NCBI RefSeq assembly: GCF_001975705.1
Contig: NZ_CP015093.1
Location: forward strand, 2,852,001-2,916,000
DNA: 64,000 nucleotides
Source of the DNA: Salipiger abyssi
Lineage (GTDB): Bacteria > Pseudomonadota > Alphaproteobacteria > Rhodobacterales > Rhodobacteraceae
Direction: 5' to 3'
Shown: positions 39,047 to 47,787 of the stretch, piece after piece
Layout: each line of letters opens with the position of its first letter
Position numbering within the stretch: position 1 is the first letter of the stretch
Notes under the pieces: model-generated
What the model saw: the letters and a program-made list of their open reading frames with translations, nothing else
What the model was told of the DNA's origin: nothing
Databases searched by the model: none
Translations under genes and position numbers: made by a program

Positions 39047-42000
39047 CTATTTCTTCGAAATGTCCAGAACGAAAACATCAAGTAGGCCTCTAAGTTCTAA
39101 AGGGATTTCGGCTTCTAGTTGACGCTTTAACTCCATCGGTTCTTTGATTCCGTGTCTCTTCCTCCCTGCCACCTTTTCATTCTCTCCGAACCAAAGGACA
39201 AGATATATACCTTGTTTTTCTGCGTCCGGATGGATTGCATACAAGTTATTCAGTTGTTCCGAGGCAGCCTCGTAAAGCTTTGGGTGCCATTGCCCCTTGA
39301 CCTCGGTTACCAGCAGACGCCTTGCGCTGCCTAATAGTTTTCCAGCCGTAAAGTCGCAGCGCTTATCATGCTTTAGATGGTGTTCTGGCGTGATTGTAAT
39401 GCTTTGAGGTCGCAGTATCAGGTCTAGCCGTTCAGCAATGATCTTGGTGCACGGTTCTTCGTCTAGCCTATCTTCTCCAGCGTAGAAAAGCTTTGCCGTA
39501 TCGAACTCTCCACCGTCTATTGCTGCTTGTAGTTGCGATAATTCGTGCAGCACGAGTTTTCTCAGTCCATCGACCGTAACCACCGCGCCGTGGTCTAGCA
39601 TTTCCACAATTTGCTGTGGTGTCGGTGGGGTGAAATCTGCAAGAGCTTTCTTTCTGGTCTGAGCAGAGCGTATGCTTTTGAGGTCTTTGACGATATCAGC
39701 GTAACGGCTATCAGCGATCAGACGTCTCAAAACGGGTATTGCTGCGTCAGGATGATCGCTGGAAATTGTCCACACCAGCTCAGTGAGGCAGCGATACGCA
39801 ACTTCTCCTTTTGGACTGTCCGATACATAGCTGTTTGGCAAAGGAACCTTTGGCCAAACGCCTATGAACGCATCAAGGATGGCCTCGACCTTACAAGAGG
39901 TCAGGCTTGGCCATGCTTCATAGTCGATGCGATTACCTCGTCCGCTCCGCTCATAGATTGCGAGAACCGTATCCTTGTCTGCTGCAAGCCAATCAAAGTA
40001 GACGTCTGGTAACGCAGGAATGAAATACAGCGCGCGCAAGAACCAAAACTTTCGCCTTTGCTCCAGCTCTTCGTCTTCAGTCTGATTTGGCCAGAAAAAC
40101 ATAAACTCGGCACAGCGTTCGAGAACAAGTTCTTTAAGTCGCTCACGATCCGCAAATCCTGCGGCGATGTTGAATAGTGTATCTAGAGTGTGGAAGGGCA
40201 GTGCTCGATAGCGAGCCAGCCAGTCAATAGACAGTTTTGCGCGGAGCGGGTGGAACTCCTCTTTGTATCCAAGCCAGCTTGAATTGGTATGACCTTTGGT
40301 GCCCTGAGCCAACTGAGGCTCTACATATCTACGCAAGAAGCTTTCCACATCAGCCATACTCGGGAAAATTTTTGCGTCGATTGCGGTTTCAAAAGCCTTC
40401 GCTTCGTCCTCGGAGACGCCCTGATAGTTACCAAGGTCGGTTTTCACAATCTCTAGGGTTTCTTTCGAAATGTGGGATATTTCCCCTGTTGCTCGAAATT
40501 CAGCAATGCAGGCAGCGTGCAATACGCGAGCCACATTGTGCCAGTTGCCAAGCGCGACATCTTTCAGCGACGGAACGTACTCAGCGAGAAAGTCAAAGCA
40601 GTTCCTCAACGCTTTCTCGTGGTCGACACGCCCGCCAAGCTCTTCCTCTAAATCATGCGGCTGGATCAGGTAGAGGCATGCAATTCGATAAAGCCATGGC
40701 CAGTGCCTGCCGTTCTCGATCAGCTGTCTATCTCTAAGCAGCGACGCTTGGTTCGCATCTGCAACGGCCTTATCGCGCCTCTTCCATCTCCTTTCGGACC
40801 AGTATCTCCTTTCACGACGCTCACGCATCATTTGTTGATAGTTTCGATTCCTTTTCGACCACTCCTCCAGAAAAATCCTTTTCTCTTTGGCTTGCATTCG
40901 CATTTTTTTGCGGAGTTTATCGGGGCCACGTTGCTCAGGTTCACGATGGTAATTGTGGGCGGCAAGAAACTCACTCCACAGTGCAACATTATCGCGGTCG
41001 AATGCTAGGTCGGCCATGAACTCCCAGTCATTGGGTTGGAAATGCAAACCAGAGTGGGATTGCCATTCAAACTGCTCAAACCGTATTTCCCGAATACGTT
41101 CCGCATCCGTCTCATGACCCAATGCGATTTGCATGATACCTTGCCGAAGATCGTCGTTATCCCTCAGCAATCGGACAGATGCTGAGCGATCTGGCGACAT
41201 AGAGCTATGGAAATTTAGCTTCTTTACCCAACCCCAGAAACGCTTTGGGTCGTGTGGTTTGTCGCTGACCTCGCAATAATGATCCAACAATAGCCCGATG
41301 ATCTTGCTGATCCCATTTCGACAGTGGCAGTCATGGGCTTTCTGACCACATTTACACGTCAAATCCACCGATAGAGAGTCAAGCAAGTCTGTGGTCTGCT
41401 TGCAGTCCAGTGTTTCGATAAGGTTACGTAAAAAGTACCTAGCGCCAATAAAACGTTCGCTAGACCGTCTCGCTCTTGGGTATAGGTTTGCAAAGACACG
41501 TAGATAGCCCGTTAGGTAGCTGTTCGAGAATTGAGAAACCCCCAACTGTTGGATTATCTTTGCAGCTACCTTCATAGACACCGGATCGGCTTGGAAGATC
41601 AACTGAGCCAAGTTGGCATTATGGATAAAGCCCGGTGTTGCTAGTAGCAGCGTAGCCGCCATGACACGTGTATGTTCATTTGCTTCGGTCGAAAGACAAA
41701 GTGCACTCAACTCAACAGACAATTGCGCCGTCGCTGGCGAGCCTTCCAGCAGTTCAAGAATTAGGTCGCGAAACTGCCCGTCTGATTGTGGGGAAAGGTG
41801 AGGTCTAACCTCATCAACAACTTCTGCACTGAACAAGCCAGCTACACTAAAACGCCTCCAAAAGTCACCTCTACGAAAATACGGGTCTTGGTCCTCGACG
41901 TCCTTCAAACGCCGAACAAGGCGGCGCTTTGATGTCGAGGCCAGTTGAGATGGATCGCCGTTCGCAAGAACAGCGTAGGCGTCGAGGTCAATCGCGGCTT

Positions 42001-43045
42001 CTTGTATGGGCTTGTTTCCAAGCGAAGCCATCCAGCCGACAAGCCCTCGTAGTTCATCACGTACAGTTGAGTTTGGGGCGATGATCGGCAAGCTTCGCCC
42101 AAGTGTAAGTGCGTCACTTGGATCGGCTATTCGTTTTGTAAGGTAGTCGGCTGCAGCGAATTCCGCTATGATCTTGTGAACTGGTCGATGGGTGTCTACT
42201 ATTTCGCCCGGCTTGAACATTCGGGTTGCTAGGATTGTTTGCTTGCTGCCCGCGTCCGCAACCAGAGTATCCATGAGTGGATATAGAGCGTCTTCGTTTG
42301 CCTCACTGGTTGTCACGCCTTCTGCGCCTGACATCAGCAATTTTGCGAAGACCTCCGATGCTTCTTGCACCTTCTGGCCGGCAGGCAAAGAACCGGCAGT
42401 TCTTCTCACACTAGCATTGGCTTCTTTGGCCAATCTTTCCAGCGCTTGTTGAAAGATTGATCGTTTGTCGGAAAATTTGCGACCACTCTCAATGTATGCG
42501 TCTGCAAACAGCTTTAGAAATTGAGGATTGGGGAGGATTGCCTCTAGGTCAAACCTCGCAACTTCGGATTGGAAAGCTTCAAAATCTTCGCTTGGGATAT
42601 AGTTTTCAAAGATCCTCTTTTGTTCATCTACCGTGAACTCGGACAATCTCACAACAAGTGGCGTTTCGCCAAAAAAGTCCTGAAAGGCTCTATTTGCTGA
42701 GTTGCCCCATTCGCTTGATCTACTCGAAATTAATAGCTTTGACGGGTCTGCGGAAAGCGCGGATGCGAGCAACTTATCAATGCCGCTGGCGTCAACCTTT
42801 GCCAATTCATCGTAAGCATCGATGACAAGTGGTGCGCCCTTTCCGACTACACCAGTATGGATAAAACGGTTCGCTGTTAGGACAGGCGTTTTCAGTTGCC
42901 TTCCCAAGCTTTCCATCAAGCTGGTTTTGCCTCCGCCCGGTTCCGCCAAAACGACGATGAAGCGCGGTCCTACAAGAAGCTGGGCTTCACTGTACGTTTC
43001 GCTTACCTCTAGGAGTGTGCGCGGCAAATAAAAATCTTTACTCAT
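39047..43045 (-). CDS. STAND-like P-loop NTPase with C-terminal PD-(D/E)XK nuclease, putative defence protein
   Basis: Protein of 1332 residues that I cannot assign to a named family. The Walker A motif AEPGGGKTS is at residues 34-42, almost at the N terminus. Walker B PLVIDAYDEL is at 72-81, and a sensor-like LLISSRSSEW at 104-113, so the NTPase resembles NACHT/STAND modules. A long, mostly helical middle follows, with a CKCG-x5-CHC cysteine cluster (about 561-576, possible zinc site) and a strongly basic, charged helix (about 705-770). The last 120 residues hold RCDFTAG-x10-LLVTEVKGQW, giving Asp1231 and Glu1248-x-Lys1250 of a PD-(D/E)XK nuclease. No signal peptide. It is AT-richer than the flanks, sits alone, and is divergent from a gene broken by IS66. 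NTP-gated nuclease action against phage is an inference from architecture and context. Confidence 0.8.
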   Translation of the reverse strand: MSKDFYLPRTLLEVSETYSEAQLLVGPRFIVVLAEPGGGKTSLMESLGRQLKTPVLTANRFIHTGVVGKGAPLVIDAYDELAKVDASGIDKLLASALSADPSKLLISSRSSEWGNSANRAFQDFFGETPLVVRLSEFTVDEQKRIFENYIPSEDFEAFQSEVARFDLEAILPNPQFLKLFADAYIESGRKFSDKRSIFQQALERLAKEANASVRRTAGSLPAGQKVQEASEVFAKLLMSGAEGVTTSEANEDALYPLMDTLVADAGSKQTILATRMFKPGEIVDTHRPVHKIIAEFAAADYLTKRIADPSDALTLGRSLPIIAPNSTVRDELRGLVGWMASLGNKPIQEAAIDLDAYAVLANGDPSQLASTSKRRLVRRLKDVEDQDPYFRRGDFWRRFSVAGLFSAEVVDEVRPHLSPQSDGQFRDLILELLEGSPATAQLSVELSALCLSTEANEHTRVMAATLLLATPGFIHNANLAQLIFQADPVSMKVAAKIIQQLGVSQFSNSYLTGYLRVFANLYPRARRSSERFIGARYFLRNLIETLDCKQTTDLLDSLSVDLTCKCGQKAHDCHCRNGISKIIGLLLDHYCEVSDKPHDPKRFWGWVKKLNFHSSMSPDRSASVRLLRDNDDLRQGIMQIALGHETDAERIREIRFEQFEWQSHSGLHFQPNDWEFMADLAFDRDNVALWSEFLAAHNYHREPEQRGPDKLRKKMRMQAKEKRIFLEEWSKRNRNYQQMMRERRERRYWSERRWKRRDKAVADANQASLLRDRQLIENGRHWPWLYRIACLYLIQPHDLEEELGGRVDHEKALRNCFDFLAEYVPSLKDVALGNWHNVARVLHAACIAEFRATGEISHISKETLEIVKTDLGNYQGVSEDEAKAFETAIDAKIFPSMADVESFLRRYVEPQLAQGTKGHTNSSWLGYKEEFHPLRAKLSIDWLARYRALPFHTLDTLFNIAAGFADRERLKELVLERCAEFMFFWPNQTEDEELEQRRKFWFLRALYFIPALPDVYFDWLAADKDTVLAIYERSGRGNRIDYEAWPSLTSCKVEAILDAFIGVWPKVPLPNSYVSDSPKGEVAYRCLTELVWTISSDHPDAAIPVLRRLIADSRYADIVKDLKSIRSAQTRKKALADFTPPTPQQIVEMLDHGAVVTVDGLRKLVLHELSQLQAAIDGGEFDTAKLFYAGEDRLDEEPCTKIIAERLDLILRPQSITITPEHHLKHDKRCDFTAGKLLGSARRLLVTEVKGQWHPKLYEAASEQLNNLYAIHPDAEKQGIYLVLWFGENEKVAGRKRHGIKEPMELKRQLEAEIPLELRGLLDVFVLDISKK

Positions 43046-43535
43046 GCTTGCAACATATGGTGCTGGGTTGCATCCTTCCAGCTAAATTTGGTGACGACGT
43101 TGCGCTTGTCGCCATTCTCTAAGTACTCGTTGGACTGGACGTATCCTGAACTCAAGCAGATGAAGAAAACAGATAGATACGCACACGAAAACGCTCGCCC
43201 GTTTGACCCTCAGTGGACTGCCGGAACAGCGAGGCTGATCGAGTTTCTGGGTGGCTTGTGCGCGGACCTGACCGCCGCGAGAGAGAAGCCACACAAGGCC
43301 GATGCACGGCCGCGTTTTGAAGCAGCCATCAAGGCCCTTGTGCTGGACCTGTTCCGGGCACATGAGAGCGACCCCACACTTGAGGTTGGTGTGGCGACCG
43401 GCAGGACCTCTGTACAGGAGGTTTGCAAATCTCGCTACGGGGCTTCCTTCGTAAACGGTGTCGCCACCCCACATTGCCGACGGGATCAGCCATTGCGAGT
43501 TGATACGCATCCAAAGAAAAGGAGTGCGTTTCGCA

Positions 43536-43946
43536 ATGTTCGCAAAGAGTTCGTTCCTCACGGCGCTTGGTGTTGAAGTCTTCGCCTCGGGGCAGAGGCG
43601 CTGGCCGGATCATGTGAAGGCGCAGGCGGTGGCCGAGACCCTGGAGCCTGGGGCGACGGTGTCAGGTGTCGCCGCGCGCTACGAGATCATGCCGAGCCAG
43701 CTGACGGCGTGGCGGCGGCTGGCCAAGGATGGCAAGCTCGTGCTGCCTGCGGTCGAGATCGATGAGCCGGTTTTCGCACCTCTGGTCGTCCGGGATGAGA
43801 CCACGACGGCCCCCGAGCCCGAGCGGCACCGCGCCGAGGCGCCAGTTAGGGTTGTCCGGGGTTCGGTCATCATCGAGCTCGCACAGGATGCGCCCGCGGC
43901 CCGGATTGCCGAGATAGTCCACGCGCTGGAGGCGCATCCATGTTGA
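43536..43946 (+). CDS. tnpA: IS66 TnpA (OrfA) accessory protein
   Basis: Helix-turn-helix accessory protein of IS66, 136 residues. The N-terminal segment RRWPDHVKAQAVAETLEPGA followed by VSGVAARYEIMPSQLTAWRR is the IS66 OrfA DNA-binding region. ATG 43536 follows AAAGGAG. The stop overlaps the tnpB start. Required with TnpB for transposition, exact role unclear. Confidence 0.92.
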   Translation: MFAKSSFLTALGVEVFASGQRRWPDHVKAQAVAETLEPGATVSGVAARYEIMPSQLTAWRRLAKDGKLVLPAVEIDEPVFAPLVVRDETTTAPEPERHRAEAPVRVVRGSVIIELAQDAPAARIAEIVHALEAHPC

Positions 43947-44293
43947 TGCCCTCGCAGGGCGTGCGGATCCTGGTGGCGACACAGCCGGTGGACTTCCGGA
44001 AAGGCCATGACGGTCTCGCAGCGCTGGTCCAGTCGACGCTGGCCGAGGACCCATTTACCGGCACCGTCTTCGTCTTCCGCTCGAAGCGGGCCGACCGGTT
44101 GAAGATCCTGTTCTGGGACGGCAGTGGGCTCGTGATGGCCTACAAGCGGCTGGAAGAAAGCACCTTCACCTGGCCGGCGATCCGCGACGGGGCCATGACC
44201 CTGAACCGCGCGCAATTCGAGGCCCTGTTTGCCGGCCTGGACTGGCGCCGGGTGCGGTCACTGGAGGTGCGTCGGCCGGCTGTGGCAGAGTGA
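43940..44293 (+). CDS. tnpB: IS66 TnpB (OrfB) accessory protein
   Basis: Small IS66 protein of 117 residues. The diagnostic sequence is VATQPVDFRKGHDGLAALVQ, then FVFRSKRADRLKILFWDGSG. It overlaps tnpA by 7 bases. It is needed for IS66 movement, with unknown biochemistry. Confidence 0.96.
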   Translation: MLMPSQGVRILVATQPVDFRKGHDGLAALVQSTLAEDPFTGTVFVFRSKRADRLKILFWDGSGLVMAYKRLEESTFTWPAIRDGAMTLNRAQFEALFAGLDWRRVRSLEVRRPAVAE

Positions 44294-44347
44294 CTCGCCC
44301 CGACGAATGACGGGGCATCGGCGCATTTGGCGCGGTATGATCTGCGC

Positions 44348-45898
44348 ATGTCCAGCGCCCCACCCATCGATCTGTCCGCGATCCCCGAAAGCCAGCGCGC
44401 CGCCGTGCTGGCGGTGCTGCAGGAGCGTGACGCGCTGAAGGACGCGAACCGGCGGCTCGAGCATCTCGTGGCCGAGCTGAACCATGTCGTGCATGGCAAG
44501 CGGTCCGAGAAGCTGAGCGATGATGACCGACAGCTGGCCTTCGAGGACCTGGAAACCGCCGTCGCCGAGGTCGAGACCCGCAAGGAGCAGGTTGCGCCGT
44601 CGACGGCCACGCCGCGCCCGGCACGGCGTCGCAACCTGGGCCATCTGCCTGCCGAGTTGCCGCGCATCGAGCGTGTCCTGGAACCCGCAAGCCTCGATTG
44701 TCCATGTGGCTGCGGCCGGATGCACCGGATCGGCGAGGACCGCACCGAGCGCCTCGACATCATCCCGGCGCAACTCCGGGTCCTGGTCGACACCCGGCCG
44801 AAGTATGCCTGCCTTGTCTGTTCGGACGGGGTCACCCAGGCGCCAGCAGCACCTTGGCTGATCGAAGGTGGGCTACCGACCGAGGGCGCCATCGCGCATG
44901 TCCTGATGTCCAAGTTCGCGGACCACCTGCCGTTCTACCGCCAAAGCCAGATCCTGGCGCGCTCCGGCATCCAGATCGACCGCAGCACCCTGGCGGACTG
45001 GGCCGGCACAGCAGCCTTCCATCTCGGCCCCGTGGTCGACAGGCTGACCGAGCATCTCAAGTCGTCCGGCAAGCTGTTCATGGACGAGACCACCGCCCCG
45101 GTCCTCGACCCAGGCCGTGGCCGAACCAAGACCGGCTACCTCTGGGCGCTTGCCCGGGATGACCGCGGATGGGGCGGAGAGGACCCGCCCGGCGTGGTCT
45201 TCACCTACCATCCCAGCCGCGCAGGGGCGCATGCAGAGCAGATCCTGCAGGGCTTCGACGGAATCCTGCAGCTTGATGGCTATACCGGTTACGATCGGTT
45301 GACGCGCCCCTCCCGCAAGGGCGGCGCGCCGATCACGGTTGCCCACTGCTGGGCACACGCTCGCCGCAAGCTGAAGGAAGTCTTCGACCGCGACGGCTCC
45401 GAGATTGCGGCCGAGGGACTGCGCCGGATTGCCGAGTTCTATCGCATCGAAGCCGAGATCCGCGGTATGGGCCCCGGCCAGCGTCTGTCTGCCCGACAGG
45501 CCCGCAGCGCGCCCCTCGTGGCCGCGTTCGGCGATTGGCTGCAGGCGCAACGTCTTCGCGTCTCCGCAAAATCCCGGCTCGGCGAGAAGCTGACCTACAT
45601 CCATCGCCACTGGCCCGGCCTGCAGACCTTCCTCCACGATGGCCGCGTCGAGATCGACTCCAACGCCGTCGAGAACCTGATCCGACCGATCGCGTTGACG
45701 AGAAAGAATGCCCTCTTCGCCGGCCACGATGAGGGCGGCCGCACATGGGCTCGCGCCGCCTCCCTGATCGCCACCGCAAAGATCAACGGCGTCGAGCCTT
45801 TCGCCTACCTGAAGGCGACCCTCGAGGCCATCGCCGCCGGTCACCCGGCCAGCAGGATCGACGAGCTCCTGCCCTGGAACTTCAACCCGGCAAGCTGA
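44348..45898 (+). CDS. tnpC: IS66 TnpC transposase
   Basis: DDE transposase of 516 residues. A coiled N-terminal part (RDALKDANRRLEHLVAELNH) is followed by a zinc-finger-like stretch (CPCGCGRMH ... YACLVC). The catalytic core includes KLFMDETTAPVLDPG, ILQLDGYTGYDRL and SNAVENLIRPIALTRKNALF. I start at ATG 44348; a TTG at 44327 adds seven residues. Full length, no disabling change seen. Confidence 0.96.
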   Translation: MSSAPPIDLSAIPESQRAAVLAVLQERDALKDANRRLEHLVAELNHVVHGKRSEKLSDDDRQLAFEDLETAVAEVETRKEQVAPSTATPRPARRRNLGHLPAELPRIERVLEPASLDCPCGCGRMHRIGEDRTERLDIIPAQLRVLVDTRPKYACLVCSDGVTQAPAAPWLIEGGLPTEGAIAHVLMSKFADHLPFYRQSQILARSGIQIDRSTLADWAGTAAFHLGPVVDRLTEHLKSSGKLFMDETTAPVLDPGRGRTKTGYLWALARDDRGWGGEDPPGVVFTYHPSRAGAHAEQILQGFDGILQLDGYTGYDRLTRPSRKGGAPITVAHCWAHARRKLKEVFDRDGSEIAAEGLRRIAEFYRIEAEIRGMGPGQRLSARQARSAPLVAAFGDWLQAQRLRVSAKSRLGEKLTYIHRHWPGLQTFLHDGRVEIDSNAVENLIRPIALTRKNALFAGHDEGGRTWARAASLIATAKINGVEPFAYLKATLEAIAAGHPASRIDELLPWNFNPAS

Positions 45899-46094
45899 TC
45901 CCGCGTGGGGCGCAGACAGCGCTTACCTTCCTTCCTGTCAGCCCGTACCTTTGTGGATGCGGTGAAGGCGCTTGAAAGCGCCGATTTGATCACTGTCAGC
46001 ACGTCGCATTGGGACGATCCCGCGAAGAAGAACAGCCGTGTGGCCCGATACATGGCGACCCCTTCTGACCTGCTCCCCATAGAGTCCGCGTTTT

Positions 46095-46913
46095 TTAGTT
46101 CGCTCTGTTCAGGGTTTGGTCCTCTACTGACCGTTGGTGATACTCCCACGGTGTGAGCCCGTCGAGGCTCGTGTGGGGGCGATGGTGGTTGTAGTCTTCG
46201 CGCCAGGCCGAGATAAGCTCCCGGGCGTGGCGCAGGTTGGCGAACAGGTGCTCGTTCAGGCACTCGTCGCGCAGGCGGCCATTAAAGCTCTCGACGAAGC
46301 CGTTCTGCATGGGCTTTCCTGGCGCGATGTAATGCCACTCGACCTTGCGGTCCTCCTGCCATTTCAGGATGGCATTCGATGTCAGCTCCGTTCCGTTGTC
46401 ACTGACCACCATACATGGATAGCCGCGCACCCGGGCGATGCTGTCGAGCTCACGGCCGACACGTTGCCCCGACAGCGAAGTGTCCACGACCGTCGCCAGG
46501 CATTCCCGGCTGAAGTCGTCGATGACGCACAGCACCCGGAACCGGCGCCCGTCTGAGAGGCTGTCCGAGACGAAGTCCAGGGACCATCGCTGGTTCGGCC
46601 CTTGTGGGATCGCCATCGGGGCCCTCGTTCCGATCGCGCGCTTGCGACCGCCGCGCTTGCGCACTGTCAGGCCCTCTTCCCGGTAGATCCGGTAAAGCTT
46701 CTTCCAGTTCACCTTCCAGCCTTCGCGACCAAGAAGCAGGTGCAGCCTTCGATAGCCGAAGCGACGCCGTTCGCTGGAAATCGCCTTCAGCCTCTCCCGC
46801 AGCTCGGCGTCTACAGGTCTAATTGATCCACGTCGATACACACGCGGGTCGATCCCGGCCAGGGCACAGGCCCGCCGCTGGTTGTAGTTCTTCTCTGTCA
46901 TGGCCCAGTCCAC
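46095..46913 (-). CDS. IS3 OrfB, DDE transposase domain
   Basis: Catalytic part of the IS3 transposase, 272 residues from ATG 46913. An HTH_21-like opening ([18 protein letters not shown]) is followed by the rve integrase core. Its acidic residues lie in [17 protein letters not shown] and [17 protein letters not shown]. The reading frame stays open upstream to the slippery site at 46943-46949 ([17 protein letters not shown]), so the active product is normally an OrfA-OrfB fusion made by -1 frameshifting. Confidence 0.95.
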   Translation of the reverse strand: MDWAMTEKNYNQRRACALAGIDPRVYRRGSIRPVDAELRERLKAISSERRRFGYRRLHLLLGREGWKVNWKKLYRIYREEGLTVRKRGGRKRAIGTRAPMAIPQGPNQRWSLDFVSDSLSDGRRFRVLCVIDDFSRECLATVVDTSLSGQRVGRELDSIARVRGYPCMVVSDNGTELTSNAILKWQEDRKVEWHYIAPGKPMQNGFVESFNGRLRDECLNEHLFANLRHARELISAWREDYNHHRPHTSLDGLTPWEYHQRSVEDQTLNRAN

Positions 46914-46936
46914 GGCTCGTCGCCTTGCACCGGGCT

Positions 46937-47203
46937 TCAGAAGTTTTTTCCCAGCATCTCCTTGAGCGTGGCCACATCCAGCATCTGCTCCGCGAGCATC
47001 TTCTTGAGCTTCGCATTCTCAGCCTCCAGCGCCTTCAGCCGTTTGGCCTCCGACACCTCCATGCCGCCATACTTCGAGCGCCACTTGTAGAACGTGCCGT
47101 CACTGATGCCATGCTTCCGGCACAGCTCCTTGGCACCTATCCCGGCCTGGTGCTCCTTTAAAATGCCAATGATCTGCTCTTCGCTGAAACGGCTTTTCCG
47201 CAT
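46937..47203 (-). CDS. IS3 OrfA, helix-turn-helix protein
   Basis: DNA-binding part of the transposase, 88 residues. [20 protein letters not shown] followed by [20 protein letters not shown] is the HTH_Tnp_1 domain, then a leucine-zipper-like helix ([20 protein letters not shown]). The ribosomal slip sequence A AAA AAC occurs five codons before its end in the correct phase, followed closely by the TGA. Confidence 0.95.
   Translation of the reverse strand: MRKSRFSEEQIIGILKEHQAGIGAKELCRKHGISDGTFYKWRSKYGGMEVSEAKRLKALEAENAKLKKMLAEQMLDVATLKEMLGKNF
46943..46949 (-). promoter_or_regulatory. Programmed -1 frameshift heptamer in IS3
   Basis: On the minus strand the sequence A AAA AAC is read as GGA AAA AAC TTC TGA in the orfA frame. 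A one-base slip leads straight into the orfB frame. This is the standard IS3-family heptamer. Confidence 0.85.
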
Positions 47204-47265
47204 TGTCTGTCTCCTCGTTTGGAGAACAGGCTAACTTCAAAACGCGGACTTTTCAGGGGAGCAGG

Positions 47266-47787
47266 TCAGTCGCGGTAGCCTTCTTTGATGATCCCTTCAC
47301 TGTGGCTCTGGATTTCGGCGACAGTTCGCAGGACATCTCGCACCTTCTGTTCAAACTCGCTTTCGGAGTTGAAGAAAATGTTGCCGTTGGCATGCGCCGT
47401 GTTGTTCCGCTCGCCCACTAGCTTGGCGTAGGTCCCGATCTTGCTGTTGTCGCATTGGATCAGCTTGAGGAAACGCAGCACCGTGCTTTCATTCACCACA
47501 CTGAACACGAACGGCGATGTCGCCGCCATCAGGTCCTTTTCCATGTTCTTGTTGAACCCGACCATCGCGGTTTCAAACTGCACCGGACGGATCAACTTGA
47601 TCTGCCAGATGTTGAAATAGACAAAGCTCATCACGAGCATGTGGTAGGCAAGGAAGGCGAATTGGTATTTGTCGTGCTCGACATTGGTTTCGAACGCCTC
47701 CCAAAGAAAGCGGACATAGTCGCGTTCCTTGGCGGTGTTATAGGAAACTGGGAGGTAGTCGTGGATCTTTTCCGCCCCTTCGATCAT
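47266..47787 (-). CDS. HEPN-like protein overlapping the R-M operon, 3' end cut by IS3
   Basis: Protein of 173 visible residues with no recognised named family. It is mostly helical (YQFAFLAYHMLVMSFVYFNIW) and contains RNNTAH at residues 127-132. This fits the R-x4-6-H motif of HEPN ribonucleases and is followed by long helices. Its ATG overlaps the M-S subunit stop (ATGA), so it was expressed with the restriction system. The stop codon TGA is supplied by the terminal TGACCTG of the IS3 element, so the native C terminus is lost. A HEPN toxin or RNA-cleaving partner role is inferred from motif and coupling only. Confidence 0.65.
   Translation of the reverse strand: MIEGAEKIHDYLPVSYNTAKERDYVRFLWEAFETNVEHDKYQFAFLAYHMLVMSFVYFNIWQIKLIRPVQFETAMVGFNKNMEKDLMAATSPFVFSVVNESTVLRFLKLIQCDNSKIGTYAKLVGERNNTAHANGNIFFNSESEFEQKVRDVLRTVAEIQSHSEGIIKEGYRD

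Larger units (their letters stand above)
43451..45926 (+). mobile_element. IS66-family insertion sequence, complete
   Basis: A 2476-bp element with 22-bp imperfect terminal repeats (left GTAAACGGTGTC, right end complement GTAAGCGCTGTC, 17 of 22 matching) and the three IS66 genes tnpA-tnpB-tnpC. The flanks carry a perfect 8-bp target duplication CTTCCTTC (43443-43450 and 45927-45934), the size IS66 makes. Exact ends and intact genes point to a recent insertion. Confidence 0.96.
43088..46065 (+). pseudogene. Gene interrupted by IS66 and truncated by IS3 (winged-helix-like)
   Basis: The 5' part (43088-43450) reads through FEAAIKALVLDLFRAHESDP and TGRTSVQEVCKSRYGASF. Removing the IS66 and one 8-bp duplication joins it in frame to 45935-46065, which continues LSARTFVDAVKALESADLIT and WDDPAKKNSRVARYMATP. 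The IS3 end then cuts it. The joined C-terminal part looks like a winged-helix domain of the kind found in plasmid-type replication initiators, but I do not recognise the family. The start could be GTG 43088 or ATG 43160. It is divergent from the NTPase-nuclease and may have shared its promoter. Confidence 0.8.
46066..47268 (-). mobile_element. IS3-family insertion sequence, complete
   Basis: A 1203-bp element. The ends are near-matching inverted repeats starting TGACCTGCTCCCC, and both contain AGTCCGCGTT further in. It holds orfA and orfB with a frameshift site between them. The flanking bases differ (CCTTC on the left, GTCGC on the right), so there is no target duplication. Genes on both sides are cut exactly at the element ends, which suggests an IS-linked deletion or recombination. 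Confidence 0.93.

Noticed and set aside
38796..39081. Short minus-strand frames (77-83 residues) near the left island edge
   Set aside because: Two overlapping frames compete, neither has a ribosome site or domain, and composition is not protein-like.
44327..45898. TTG at 44327 as the tnpC start
   Set aside because: The ATG at 44348 gives the normal IS66 TnpC N terminus; the seven extra residues add nothing recognisable.
47266..47787. Reading the HEPN-like protein as complete
   Set aside because: Its stop codon is exactly the terminal TGA of the IS3 inverted repeat, so the natural end was most likely lost.
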